A DNA stretch of 64,000 nucleotides from Shewanella denitrificans OS217 (GTDB lineage Bacteria > Pseudomonadota > Gammaproteobacteria > Enterobacterales > Shewanellaceae), in assembly GCF_000013765.1 (NCBI RefSeq), contig NC_007954.1, positions 1,054,001-1,118,000 of the forward strand, in the 5' to 3' direction. Under the pieces are notes generated by a model. It was not told the DNA's origin, searched no databases, and saw only the letters and a list, made by a program, of their open reading frames with translations. Made by a program: the position numbers and the translations under genes. Numbering within the stretch: position 1 is the stretch's first letter; each line of letters begins with the position of its first letter. Positions 36,109-44,958 of the stretch are shown piece after piece.

Positions 36109-37183
36109 GGGATTAAAAGCAGAATTAGGGATTGAAACCTTAAGTCAACTGGATCAATTGCCCGCCGATATTGTAAAGACTGAGTTGCAGCGTTTAGGCA
36201 TACCCGCCTTAGGGCTTAAATTAAATTCCGCCAACAGTGAGGCTGGGTTTAAACAACAATGTCAGGCCATTGTTGATATCGCTAAGGCTTGGCCGTCGGC
36301 AGGTCTCGTGGCTGTGATGCACATGCATGTGCTGCTGGCGCTGAGCCGTTATTCAACCATGATACCTTCGGCTAAACAGGTATTGGCACAAGTGGAAACC
36401 AAGCAAGCCTTGTTGGCATCATTGTCAGCGGAAGGCTCTGTGGATGCTAATCATGCGCCCTTGTTGCACCATAAAGTCAGTGAAGATAGCTACTTGATTA
36501 ACGGCGTTAAAAAACCCGCATCACTGAGCCATATGGCCGATTTTTTCATTTGCGTTTCACGGGCAGGGAAGGTAACTGAGGGCAAGCAGTTAACTCCAGA
36601 CTCTTCTGCGCCAGCCATAGTATTGATCCCGCGAAGTCACGCCGTCACAGTTAATCAAACCCTGTGGAAAATTATTCCTTTCAATGCCGCGGATAGTCAC
36701 AGTGTGAGTTTTAATGAAGTGATCATAAGCTCAGATGAGATTGCATTGGATGTTAAAAAAATAACCCCTTTCACCTCCCTTGCCTTGGGCACATTTCAAG
36801 TGATGACCATGGCCTGCTATTTGGGCATAGCACAATGTTTGATAGCAAAAATTAGCAGCCAATTTAAGCCCTATTATGAGCTAAGAGCGAGCATGGCGCG
36901 GATTAATATGTTCAATGAAACTGTACTGCCGGTACTTTATGAGCAAGGCTTTAAGGCTGACACAGATGCAGGAGCACTCGCCTTTGTGCAGACATGCCGT
37001 TACAGCTTGGAGCGTGATTTAAGCGAGTTGGTGAGCTTAATTTATAAACATATGAGCGCCTATGCCTTAGTGATGGATGAAGATTATTTACACTTGATGA
37101 ATACCTTGATGATGCTCAGATTCCACCCTGTGGGTGAGAAACAATGCCTCAGAGATTACATGCCACACTTTCCGAGCGCTTAA
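36101..37183 (+). CDS. Acyl-CoA-dehydrogenase-like protein
   Basis: The 360-residue protein has the three-part layout of acyl-CoA dehydrogenases: an N-terminal helical domain (to about 110), a middle beta domain with LINGVKKPASLSHMADFFICVSR (flavin-contact position), and a C-terminal helical bundle. Sequence motifs are weak, and I cannot place the catalytic Glu, so it may be a flavin enzyme of other chemistry or inactive. Its ATG overlaps the stop of the TPR-GGDEF gene (atgtttaa), so it is translationally coupled and belongs to the same unit as the borosin genes. Action on the borosin peptide is possible but unproven. Confidence 0.65.
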   Translation: MFKGLKAELGIETLSQLDQLPADIVKTELQRLGIPALGLKLNSANSEAGFKQQCQAIVDIAKAWPSAGLVAVMHMHVLLALSRYSTMIPSAKQVLAQVETKQALLASLSAEGSVDANHAPLLHHKVSEDSYLINGVKKPASLSHMADFFICVSRAGKVTEGKQLTPDSSAPAIVLIPRSHAVTVNQTLWKIIPFNAADSHSVSFNEVIISSDEIALDVKKITPFTSLALGTFQVMTMACYLGIAQCLIAKISSQFKPYYELRASMARINMFNETVLPVLYEQGFKADTDAGALAFVQTCRYSLERDLSELVSLIYKHMSAYALVMDEDYLHLMNTLMMLRFHPVGEKQCLRDYMPHFPSA

Positions 37184-37420
37184 TGCCGGCCTTGAGCGCT
37201 TAGGGTTAACCTTGGCGCAATTGTCTCAGACTCACGCTCCTCCCAAGTCTTCTCACGGATATTCGTAAGTCTCTTCAAGCTGTTATGAATGGTTAAACCA
37301 GACTTTTGCATAGGATCTAACGTCGTCCTATCAGACATTCGTCGTATTACTGAAAATGTGATTAACATTCTGTTTACATTTTTATTTACATTCCCTTTGG
37401 GCTGTGGTGTTATTAGGTTA

Positions 37421-37440
37421 ATTCAAGCGAGCGTTTGAAT
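37421..37440. promoter_or_regulatory. Near-perfect 20 bp palindrome (PsrA-like operator)
   Basis: The site ATTCAAGCGAGCGTTTGAAT is an almost perfect inverted repeat, extended by ttaa on both sides, 26 bases before the DUF3103 start. It resembles the TTCAAACG/CGTTTGAA type of site bound by PsrA, a TetR-family fatty-acid regulator. The match to PsrA is from memory. The rest of the 37184-37466 gap shows nothing else. Confidence 0.4.
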
Positions 37441-37466
37441 TAATAACCTATGGAAAGGGGATGCCT

Positions 37467-38669
37467 ATGAAAGCTACAACTCAGATAATCACTGCGACAA
37501 TGATGATGTTAACTGCCACGGCAAGTGGTACTGCACAAGCTAAGGCTCATACCTTGGATACACAAGGCCTGAGTGCTGCCTCTGTAAGCGATAGCGGTTT
37601 GTTGGTGCCTTTGGCTCAATCTAAACGGCAGATTGCCTTGGATTTAAGTCGTCAATATCAGCAGCTTAAACCTTTGCTACAGCAGAATATTAACCAATAT
37701 CAACTGGCAGTGAATACCCGTGAAATGGTGCAGCAAGCTGAGTTTGATGCCAAGGTACTAAGGCAAACTGATGCAGCCATTAGCCAACAAAAAGGCTTAC
37801 CAGCTCGTACTGAGCTAGTGCAGTTACGCTTAGCAGATACCAGTATGTTGGCATCTTGGCAGCAGGGGGAGTTGCCCTTATTTGCCTTCGAACCCGATGG
37901 CGATGATAGTCAATGGGCTTATGTTGAAGCCTTTGATACTCAAGGTAATGTTCATTTATTGGATGTCTATACTCTGCCACAACAACCCGTATTTGTGGTT
38001 GGCTTAGACAGCAAGAAAGCCATGATGGCTGGTATAGCGCAGATGAAGGCCGAGTTTGCAACCGCAGCTAGAAAAGGTAACTTGCTTAATAAATCCATTA
38101 AAGGGCTTGATCCTGTTGAGAAGGAGGCCGTTACCAGCGCCGATGCAGCGCTTTCCACCACTGTGATTAAGCAAATTTCTCTTAATGATGATATGGAGCC
38201 GTGGATCTCGGGTAAAGCCGAAGTGTATGGCATAGTGACCGGAGTATCACCGAGCCGCGATACTCCAGTGCTAGATATCGTTGAAATGCCCTATTTGGAT
38301 TATGCCGATACTCAATATTACCCAAATCAGATAGTGATCCACTGGCAGCGCTATCGCTGGGCGGCGGCAGATATGGTGCTGATGGAGCATGATGATGGCA
38401 CTAACTACAAGGCATTAGCGACTAAGTTACTGGAAGCTGCGGAGCAAATATTGCGGATGATCCCAGATCCTGAAGTGCAAGGTTTGGCTGTGATAGCCCA
38501 GATAACCAATGGTATTTTAGCCGTAATGCCCGATGCCTGGTTCACCAATGATGATGACTTTGTCGACGTGTATTACACCTTGCAAGAAGGTCAGTATTAT
38601 CACAACCATAGAGGCGCCAGTGGCAATGCCACCACAAGTTTTGCCCCGCTGCTGATCAACCCAAGATAG
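37467..38669 (+). CDS. DUF3103-type secreted protein
   Basis: The 400-residue protein has a signal peptide (about residues 1-26, ending AKA) and no membrane helix afterwards. The C-terminal half with DTPVLDIVEMPYLDYADTQYY, HWQRYRWAAADMVLMEHDDG and WFTNDDDFVDVYYTL fits the DUF3103 family found in Vibrio and Shewanella. Function is unknown. AAGGGG lies 6 bases before the ATG at 37467, so the ATG at 37461 is passed over. A PsrA-like palindrome lies just upstream. Confidence 0.72.
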   Translation: MKATTQIITATMMMLTATASGTAQAKAHTLDTQGLSAASVSDSGLLVPLAQSKRQIALDLSRQYQQLKPLLQQNINQYQLAVNTREMVQQAEFDAKVLRQTDAAISQQKGLPARTELVQLRLADTSMLASWQQGELPLFAFEPDGDDSQWAYVEAFDTQGNVHLLDVYTLPQQPVFVVGLDSKKAMMAGIAQMKAEFATAARKGNLLNKSIKGLDPVEKEAVTSADAALSTTVIKQISLNDDMEPWISGKAEVYGIVTGVSPSRDTPVLDIVEMPYLDYADTQYYPNQIVIHWQRYRWAAADMVLMEHDDGTNYKALATKLLEAAEQILRMIPDPEVQGLAVIAQITNGILAVMPDAWFTNDDDFVDVYYTLQEGQYYHNHRGASGNATTSFAPLLINPR

Positions 38670-38804
38670 GTTTTGCAAGAGCAACACGGATGAGGAATCA
38701 AGGATGAACAAGGGCTAGGTTTATCAAAGTCTATGTTTATTAAGGCCTAGGTTTACAAAAGTCTGGGCGCATAAGCTCAGAACATCATACTCGCTCTGTA
38801 CATT

Positions 38805-38850
38805 AGGTTAGCAAGCCAAGGCATAATGCCAAGGTTTGCTGACCTTTTTT
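38805..38850 (+). terminator. Terminator after the DUF3103 gene
   Basis: The stem aggttagcaa (38805-38814) pairs with ttgctgacct (one G-T pair); an inner hairpin ggcataatgcc lies in the loop. Six T follow. The remainder of 38670-39017 has no gene. Confidence 0.8.
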
Positions 38851-39017
38851 ATGTAACCTCCCTAAGTCTTAACCATGCGCAGTTCAAAACCCGCCAAAAT
38901 GACTTCACCCCAGTTACCTATTGAAATAATTTGCCATTCATAGCTTAAATGATATCTTCTCATTCGCTTTAGCTACTGTGTTTTTTGTGTTGATTAACCT
39001 ATCAATAAGGATGTTTA

Positions 39018-40373
39018 ATGTCTCGAAGATACCTATCACAAGTGCTGTCTACAGCACTCGTTATTGTGATGAGCACAAGTGTGTTGGCGGGGGAAGATAA
39101 CAAGCTGACCCATGAAGATAAAATCTACGGATTATCACTTTTTTGGAAAGAAGCCAGTGATAACTTCGCCTATTTTGATCAAGTCCCCGAATTGGACTTT
39201 GACGCTGCTTATCAAGGCTTTATCCCTCGAGTATTGGCGACACAATCAGACTATGAGTATTATCGAGAATTAATGCGCTTTAATGCCTTACTCAAAGATG
39301 GCCATACCAATGTTTATTTACCGCAAGGCTTGGAGCAAGGACACATTGACTGGCCGAGCATTGGGCTTTATGAAGCGAATAAAGAAGCGGTTGTTATCTC
39401 TACTAGCTTAGCGTTGCAGCACAGTATTCCCTTAGGTTCGACCTTAGTGAAACTGGATGATGTCGAGCTCGCCACTTATCTTGAAGCGTCCGTCATGCCC
39501 TATATTGCCAGCTCAACCGAGCACATACTGTGGCACAGCGCCGTGCGGGATGCACTCGATGGCAAACCTGGCTCTCACGTTAAACTCACCCTTAAAACAC
39601 CACAAGGTGAAATAAAGCAGCTGACGCTAACACGAGATAATAATTTGAGAAAGCGCGCTAATCCTGAGGAGAGTGAGCGAATTTCCCTTAAGCGTGCTCA
39701 GTCTAATGGCGAATTATTCGAGTTTAAATGGCTAGAGCCTGGCATGGGCTATTTAGCCTTAAATGGATTTCATGACAAGCAAATTTTAACGGATTTCTAC
39801 GCCGCCTTAGACGATATTCGCAAAGCTAAACGCTTAATTATCGATTTGCGTTTCAATGGCGGGGGAGACTCGCTCATTGCCGCAGAAATATTATCTCATT
39901 TTAGCGAAACTGAATTGAAAGGTGCGATTTGGAAGACTCGCAAGCACATTGCAGCTTTCAAGGCTTGGGGGAAATATGATGCTAACTATAAAGTCTATGC
40001 TGATGATAATGCTTGGGAAAGTGGCGAGATGGAAATCTTCCCTTCTAAAGAAAACCCCATTATAGTGCCCACTTATGTGCTCACCAGCAGGGACACGGCG
40101 TCAGCGGCTGAAGACTTCCTTATCTATGCCGATCCTTTAGCCCATTTCACTGTGCTTGGGGAAAAAACCTATGGCAGCACAGGTCAGCCCATCTTCTTCG
40201 ATTTGCCCGGTGGAGGATCATTTAGAATATGCACTAAACGAGATACTTATCCCGATGGCCGTGAGTTTGTGGGCTATGGCATCACTCCTGACGTGTTAAT
40301 GACAATCACTGCTGAGCGCTTAATTGCCGAGCAAGACTTTATGCTTGAGGAAGCCATCAATAGGCTTAAATGA
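39018..40373 (+). CDS. Exported S41-family (C-terminal-processing type) peptidase
   Basis: The 451-residue protein has a signal peptide (residues 1-24, ending VLA) and a tail-specific-protease-type fold. A KDGHTNVY motif marks the N-terminal lid, RLIIDLRFNGGGDS the core strand, and TSRDTASAAEDF carries the catalytic Ser of the S41 family. There is a PDZ-like insert around residues 130-190. It would act in the periplasm on unknown substrates. It stands alone and converges with pldA across a hairpin. Confidence 0.88.
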   Translation: MSRRYLSQVLSTALVIVMSTSVLAGEDNKLTHEDKIYGLSLFWKEASDNFAYFDQVPELDFDAAYQGFIPRVLATQSDYEYYRELMRFNALLKDGHTNVYLPQGLEQGHIDWPSIGLYEANKEAVVISTSLALQHSIPLGSTLVKLDDVELATYLEASVMPYIASSTEHILWHSAVRDALDGKPGSHVKLTLKTPQGEIKQLTLTRDNNLRKRANPEESERISLKRAQSNGELFEFKWLEPGMGYLALNGFHDKQILTDFYAALDDIRKAKRLIIDLRFNGGGDSLIAAEILSHFSETELKGAIWKTRKHIAAFKAWGKYDANYKVYADDNAWESGEMEIFPSKENPIIVPTYVLTSRDTASAAEDFLIYADPLAHFTVLGEKTYGSTGQPIFFDLPGGGSFRICTKRDTYPDGREFVGYGITPDVLMTITAERLIAEQDFMLEEAINRLK

Positions 40374-40455
40374 GTCCTTGAGAGACTCTTGGTGCGTGAC
40401 AGTCTTTTGAATCTAGGGCATAGCAACTTGAGTGAATATTGCGATATGAGTTGTT

Positions 40456-40489
40456 GATGCCAATCTACTCGTATAAATAGATTGGCATC
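40456..40489. terminator. Hairpin between convergent S41 peptidase and pldA
   Basis: A perfect 12 bp stem (gatgccaatcta with tagattggcatc, loop of 10) lies between the two convergent genes. The T run is weak on both sides, so efficiency is unclear. Confidence 0.6.
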
Positions 40490-40510
40490 TTCTGTGCTTC
40501 TCAGACCTTG

Positions 40511-41428
40511 CTAGAGAATATCGTTAATTGAGAAGCCGATGCCTATGCGCTGGTTATGGTGATTGTAGTCAATTAAGCTTTCGCCATAGCCATTAAAATA
40601 CTGAGTATAAAAGCGCAAATTCCCCATGATGGGGTAGCTCCAGGTAAACTCAATGGCCCCGCGGTTAGGGTTTTTAAAGTTGTTTCTCAGTAACAGGCTG
40701 AATCTGTGTTTATCTAAGCCATAAACGCCTGTGAGTTCCATGTGACCTAAGTAATCGGTGAGATCTGGATTATCATCGCCCTTAGATGAAGTAGGGGTTT
40801 CTTTTTCATCTTCTGGGATACGCCACCACGCTTTCACAGCCAGGGCATAGGGGCCCTTATCAAAAATCAGCGTGCCATAAAGGCGATTCCAACTTCTCGA
40901 TAATCCGGGAGTCTTGCCGTTCGACTGATGGGCGGCGCCAACGCCAATAAAGGAGTTAGTAAACCCTGCAATCTGCCAATCATTATTGAATAGCATGAAT
41001 ATTTCTGGCTCGTGATTGGTTTCACGGAACGGTGAGGAAATCTCTTGGTTATAGACCTGCCAGTAAGATTGGTTGGTGTAGGCCAAGAATAGGTGACCAT
41101 TGTTGCCAAACAAGTTGTAACCTAAAGGAAATTTAAAACTAATTTGAAACTTAGCCTCCAAGTTATCAAGCTCTTCGTCAGCTTGGCCTAGCTGATCCAC
41201 GAAGGGCGTGTTGTTGGGGTTAGTGTTATAGGTCACAGGTAAGAAATAATTGACCCTATGAGGAGTCAGTACAAAGGGGCTTTCAGAGGTGGCCAACTCA
41301 TCTTTTACTCGCTCTTCAACGAGGGAGGTTTCAGGTTCTGCTTGCTCGCTAATGACAAGGTCTTGTGCAAGTGATTGTGGCATAAATGATGAATAGAAAA
41401 GTGTGATAAATAGTAGTCTCTTTTTCAT
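40511..41428 (-). CDS. pldA: Outer membrane phospholipase A
   Basis: OMPLA is a calcium-dependent outer-membrane beta barrel that hydrolyses misplaced phospholipids. The 305-residue precursor has a signal peptide (1-21, ending SLA). The active-site motif HQSNGKTPGLSRSWNRLY supplies His, Ser and Asn of the catalytic triad; YWQVYNQEISSPFRETNHEPE is also family-typical. The start at 41428 (MKKRLLF) is taken over the longer frame from 41464, which would put extra residues before a normal signal peptide. Confidence 0.94.
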   Translation of the reverse strand: MKKRLLFITLFYSSFMPQSLAQDLVISEQAEPETSLVEERVKDELATSESPFVLTPHRVNYFLPVTYNTNPNNTPFVDQLGQADEELDNLEAKFQISFKFPLGYNLFGNNGHLFLAYTNQSYWQVYNQEISSPFRETNHEPEIFMLFNNDWQIAGFTNSFIGVGAAHQSNGKTPGLSRSWNRLYGTLIFDKGPYALAVKAWWRIPEDEKETPTSSKGDDNPDLTDYLGHMELTGVYGLDKHRFSLLLRNNFKNPNRGAIEFTWSYPIMGNLRFYTQYFNGYGESLIDYNHHNQRIGIGFSINDIL

Positions 41429-41564
41429 GGTTCGCTCATACCCTGTAGGTGTTATTAACAGCATCTTCTATCTTGCTAGTTACTGAGAAAGATGGATGAT
41501 TTATATGAGGATATTAGAGCATAATTTTAAAGATAAAAGGGATTTAGTTGTGAACGATAAATAG

Positions 41565-41605
41565 AAAAAACCGCTGAACGTACAACTTAACGTTCAACGG
41601 TTTTT
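41565..41605 (-). terminator. Terminator of the TraT-like operon
   Basis: A 15-16 bp stem (aaaaaccgctgaacgt with acgttcaacggttttt, one mismatch) is flanked by A and T runs, giving a T tract on the minus strand and a weaker one on the plus strand. Confidence 0.85.
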
Positions 41606-41678
41606 AGATAGCTTGTCAGCGTCAAGCGCTAACGATTACAACCTAGTTCGTTAGCCACTTAACTCAACTTAAAGTCAG

Positions 41679-42425
41679 TTAGAAAAACGACGCCATTGCA
41701 TAAGCGGTTTTTTCAAACATTAATGGTTGAGCATCTGCGAGTTCCAAGTTAACTTGGTTGGCTGTAGTAACCACCCGAGTGCGGTATTCTTTTTTGTTAC
41801 TGACTTCAGAGTAAGTTTGAGTTGATGCACCATCATCGGAGATTTTGGTGTTAACTTTAGAGTCTTTGCGAACCATAACCCCTTTGTTAGCACGTTCTTT
41901 AATTTGTATATCAGCTACGAGCAAATAAGTGACGTCCTTAACAAAAGCGTTTGCTGCCGTCGCAGCTAAACCACCGACTACTCCGCCTAAAGCCACATCA
42001 CCAAAATCGCTACCAACGGCATACCCTATCGCAGATCCTGCTGCAACACCTTCAAAGCCAGTTCTTAGGTAGTTGTCTGCGGCTGTAGGAGACGCTTTTT
42101 CTAGATTTCTCACAAATACACTCATAGTATATTGAGCTTCGTCAGGGTCATCGACCAATACATAAGAGTTACCACTGTTTTGAATTTGCGATATTAGTGA
42201 TGAACGGAATGCATTGCGATCAAACTCCATGACAGCAGAGCGCATCTCTAAGTATAATTTGCGTTTTTCTGGTGCAACGGGATCAACAAAAATAGCGGTA
42301 CTTAGTTTGGTCTGAACATCTAGATCTTTTTTTGCTATTGAGGTGTGAATTGCGGCACATCCTGAAAGTGCTAATAGGGCAGCTGCAGCAAACACGCCGG
42401 TAATCGTTGAAGTCCTGATTGTCAT
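41679..42425 (-). CDS. TraT-family outer membrane lipoprotein
   Basis: The 248-residue protein has a lipoprotein signal with the lipobox LSGC at about residues 20-23 and then reads like the TraT surface-exclusion/complement-resistance protein of F-type plasmids: AIHTSIAKKDLDVQTKLS, RTGFEGVAAGSAIGYAVGS (glycine-rich helices), FVKDVTYLLVADIQIKER and the end TRVVTTANQVNLELADAQP. No conjugation gene is nearby, so surface exclusion is unlikely and another envelope role is probable. It follows a small exported-protein gene on the same strand by 36 bases. Confidence 0.9.
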   Translation of the reverse strand: MTIRTSTITGVFAAAALLALSGCAAIHTSIAKKDLDVQTKLSTAIFVDPVAPEKRKLYLEMRSAVMEFDRNAFRSSLISQIQNSGNSYVLVDDPDEAQYTMSVFVRNLEKASPTAADNYLRTGFEGVAAGSAIGYAVGSDFGDVALGGVVGGLAATAANAFVKDVTYLLVADIQIKERANKGVMVRKDSKVNTKISDDGASTQTYSEVSNKKEYRTRVVTTANQVNLELADAQPLMFEKTAYAMASFF

Positions 42426-42461
42426 AGATAATTTCCTTATAAAAAATAAATAGTTGAGTTA

Positions 42462-42803
42462 TTAGTAATAATATCTGCCGTGATAACGGTGATAATAACG
42501 ACAGTTGCGATATTCGCTCCAATCATATCGGAGTAAATCTCTACAGGTATAGCCAGGCCGCCAGTGAGAGCCCGAATATTCAGGAGGAGTGACATTTTTA
42601 TCTAGCATGCTTTTTATATATGCATCGACCTCCTCTGGTTTTTCAGCCAAAAAAGGTTGTGACATGACCTCTGAGTTAAGTTGAGCTTGCATAAGTGCAA
42701 GTTCATCTTCTTCGGCATTGTCATAGCGAGCATCAGCGGGCGTGAGATAACAGCTGAAAATGATAAATATTAGGTTTAACCCAAGAAAGGGATTTTTTTT
42801 CAT
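42462..42803 (-). CDS. Small exported protein of unknown function
   Basis: The 113-residue product has a signal peptide (about residues 1-26, ending ADA) and a mature part with an acidic N-terminal half and a C-terminal stretch rich in Tyr, Arg and His with two Cys (YTCRDLLRYDWSEYRNCRYY). I do not recognise a family. It lies just upstream of the TraT-like gene and is probably cotranscribed with it. Confidence 0.6.
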   Translation of the reverse strand: MKKNPFLGLNLIFIIFSCYLTPADARYDNAEEDELALMQAQLNSEVMSQPFLAEKPEEVDAYIKSMLDKNVTPPEYSGSHWRPGYTCRDLLRYDWSEYRNCRYYHRYHGRYYY

Positions 42804-43107
42804 TCCATTCGTCCTTAATAAATGAAATAGCAGAATTGGTAAGGCGTGTTCCTAACGCTATTTTCAGGCATAACAGGTTTATAATTAGTGCAGGCCTGAA
42901 TAACTCTGCTGTAACAAGCTGACTACATTAACATTTAGCTTTTTTCACGTCTAGACGTAAACCGCAGTAATTAAACCAAGGTTTATAGAAGCAACAAAAA
43001 TACAATCCTACTTATAACTTTAAGGTATAAAAACTAACTATTATCTATTATATAAGGCATATGGAAACCGCTATATTGAGTCATAGTCAATATTGTGGGG
43101 GTTAGTC
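42804..43107. promoter_or_regulatory. Region upstream of the cobA-cysDN operon
   Basis: No gene is seen. The stretch 42990-43075 is very AT-rich and should contain the operon promoter; CysB control is expected from the pathway, but I cannot point to a defined site. Confidence 0.35.
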
Positions 43108-43929
43108 ATGGAAGTTGTTTCACTGCCAGGTCAAGTGGCTAAAGGTAAAGTCTGGTTAGTGGGCGCAGGCCCAGGCGATGTTGAATTGCTGACCATGAAG
43201 GCGTATCGGGTGCTAAAAAGTGCCGATGCTGTGCTTTATGATGCCCTAGTAAGCCAAGATATCTTAGATTTAATCCCCTCAAGTGCCGAAAAAATTGCCG
43301 TAGGTAAGCGTGCGGGTAAGCACAGTGCGCCCCAAGATGATATTAATCAGTTATTGGTGACTAAGGCATATACCCGTAAAAACGTGGTGCGTCTAAAAGG
43401 CGGCGACCCCTTTATATTTGGTCGTGGCGGTGAAGAATTGCAAACCTTAGTGGCCAGTGGCATCGCCTTTGAAGTGGTGCCTGGCATTACAGCGGCAAGT
43501 GGCACCTCAGCCTATGCTGGCATTCCACTCACTCACAGAGATTATGCCCAAGGGGTGAGCTTTATTACTGGCCATTGTCAGTTAGCCAGCCGCCCTATGG
43601 ACTGGCAAGGCTACGCCAATCCCAATAACACCTTAGTGGTGTATATGGGGATTTTGAACGCCAATATTATTCGCGATGGCTTAATTAACGCAGGCCGCAG
43701 CCCAGACACACCGGTAGCGATAGTGTCAAAAGCCACCACTGCATCCCAGCAGCGATTTATCGGTAACTTAAACGACTTAGCCCAATTGGCGGCAGATCCT
43801 GCCTTAGAGATGCCAGCCTTGATGATCATAGGCGAAGTGGTGCAACTTGCCGATACGCTCAATTGGTTTGAACCTGCGGCATTAAGTCAGCAACAAACAC
43901 ACACAAATGTAAAAACGAGCAGTAATTAA
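43108..43929 (+). CDS. cobA: Uroporphyrinogen-III C-methyltransferase
   Basis: The enzyme uses two SAM to methylate uroporphyrinogen III to precorrin-2, the precursor of siroheme, which sulfite reductase CysI needs. The 273-residue single-domain protein has [41 protein letters not shown] and [15 protein letters not shown], the hallmarks of SUMT enzymes. It lacks the CysG dehydrogenase/ferrochelatase half, so the later siroheme steps must come from another gene. The start at 43108 follows GGGGG. It leads the cysDN cluster, and its placement suggests supply of siroheme for sulfate assimilation. Confidence 0.95.
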
Positions 43930-43985
43930 ACCTCGTTTTCAGTCAATATTTATGCTGGAAACAGCATGTTAAGTGGAGAAGCATC

Positions 43986-44894
43986 ATGGCCGTGCAGGTA
44001 TTAAGCCATTTACAACAGTTAGAAGCGGAAAGTATTCAAATCATCCGTGAAGTTGCCGCCGAATTTGATAATCCTGTGATGATGTATTCCATAGGTAAAG
44101 ATTCCTCTGTGATGTTGCATCTGGCCCGCAAAGCTTTTTATCCTGGCAAAATCCCATTCCCTTTACTGCATGTGGATACAGGTTGGAAGTTTAAAGAGAT
44201 GATTGCTTTTCGTGATGCACAGGCGAAAAAGTTTGGTTTTGAGTTGTTAACTCACACCAATCAAGAAGGGGTAGAGCAAGGCGTTGGCCCTTTCACCCAT
44301 GGCAGTGCGAAGCACACTGACATCATGAAAACCCAAGCATTAAAGCAGGCTCTAAATCAACATGGTTTCGATGCCGCCTTTGGTGGTGCTCGCCGTGATG
44401 AAGAAAAATCCCGCGCCAAAGAGCGTGTATATTCGTTTCGTGATCGTCACCACAGATGGGATCCAAAGAATCAACGTCCAGAACTGTGGCGCACCTATAA
44501 CGGCGCAGTCAACAAGGGCGAGAGCATTCGTGTGTTTCCGCTATCTAACTGGACTGAACTTGATATTTGGCAATACATCTATCAAGAGAATATCGAAATA
44601 GTGCCACTGTATTTTGCTGCCGACCGTCAGGTGGTGGAAAAGGGCGGTCAACTTATCCTTAAGGATGATGACCGCATGCCACTTGAGGCGGGCGAAGCGG
44701 TGAAAACCGAGAAAGTGCGCTTTAGAACCTTAGGTTGTTACCCATTAACTGCGGCTATGCATTCAGAGGCCGACACCTTAGAAAAGATTATCGAAGAAAT
44801 GCTGCTAACACGTTCCAGTGAGCGTCAGGGGCGACTGATAGATTCAGATCAGAGTGCCTCCATGGAGCATAAGAAACGTCAAGGTTACTTCTAA
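43986..44894 (+). CDS. cysD: Sulfate adenylyltransferase subunit 2
   Basis: CysD is the catalytic ATP-sulfurylase subunit that makes adenylylsulfate (APS) from sulfate and ATP. The 302-residue protein equals the E. coli length. It has the PP-loop [45 protein letters not shown] and [17 protein letters not shown] precedes the ATG. It is followed by cysN with which it forms the complex. Confidence 0.98.
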
Positions 44895-44958
44895 GGCTTG
44901 CCAAGGAAAACCCTTTACAGAAGTCTTCGAGCAAGCAGCATAGAGAGTGAGAATTAAG

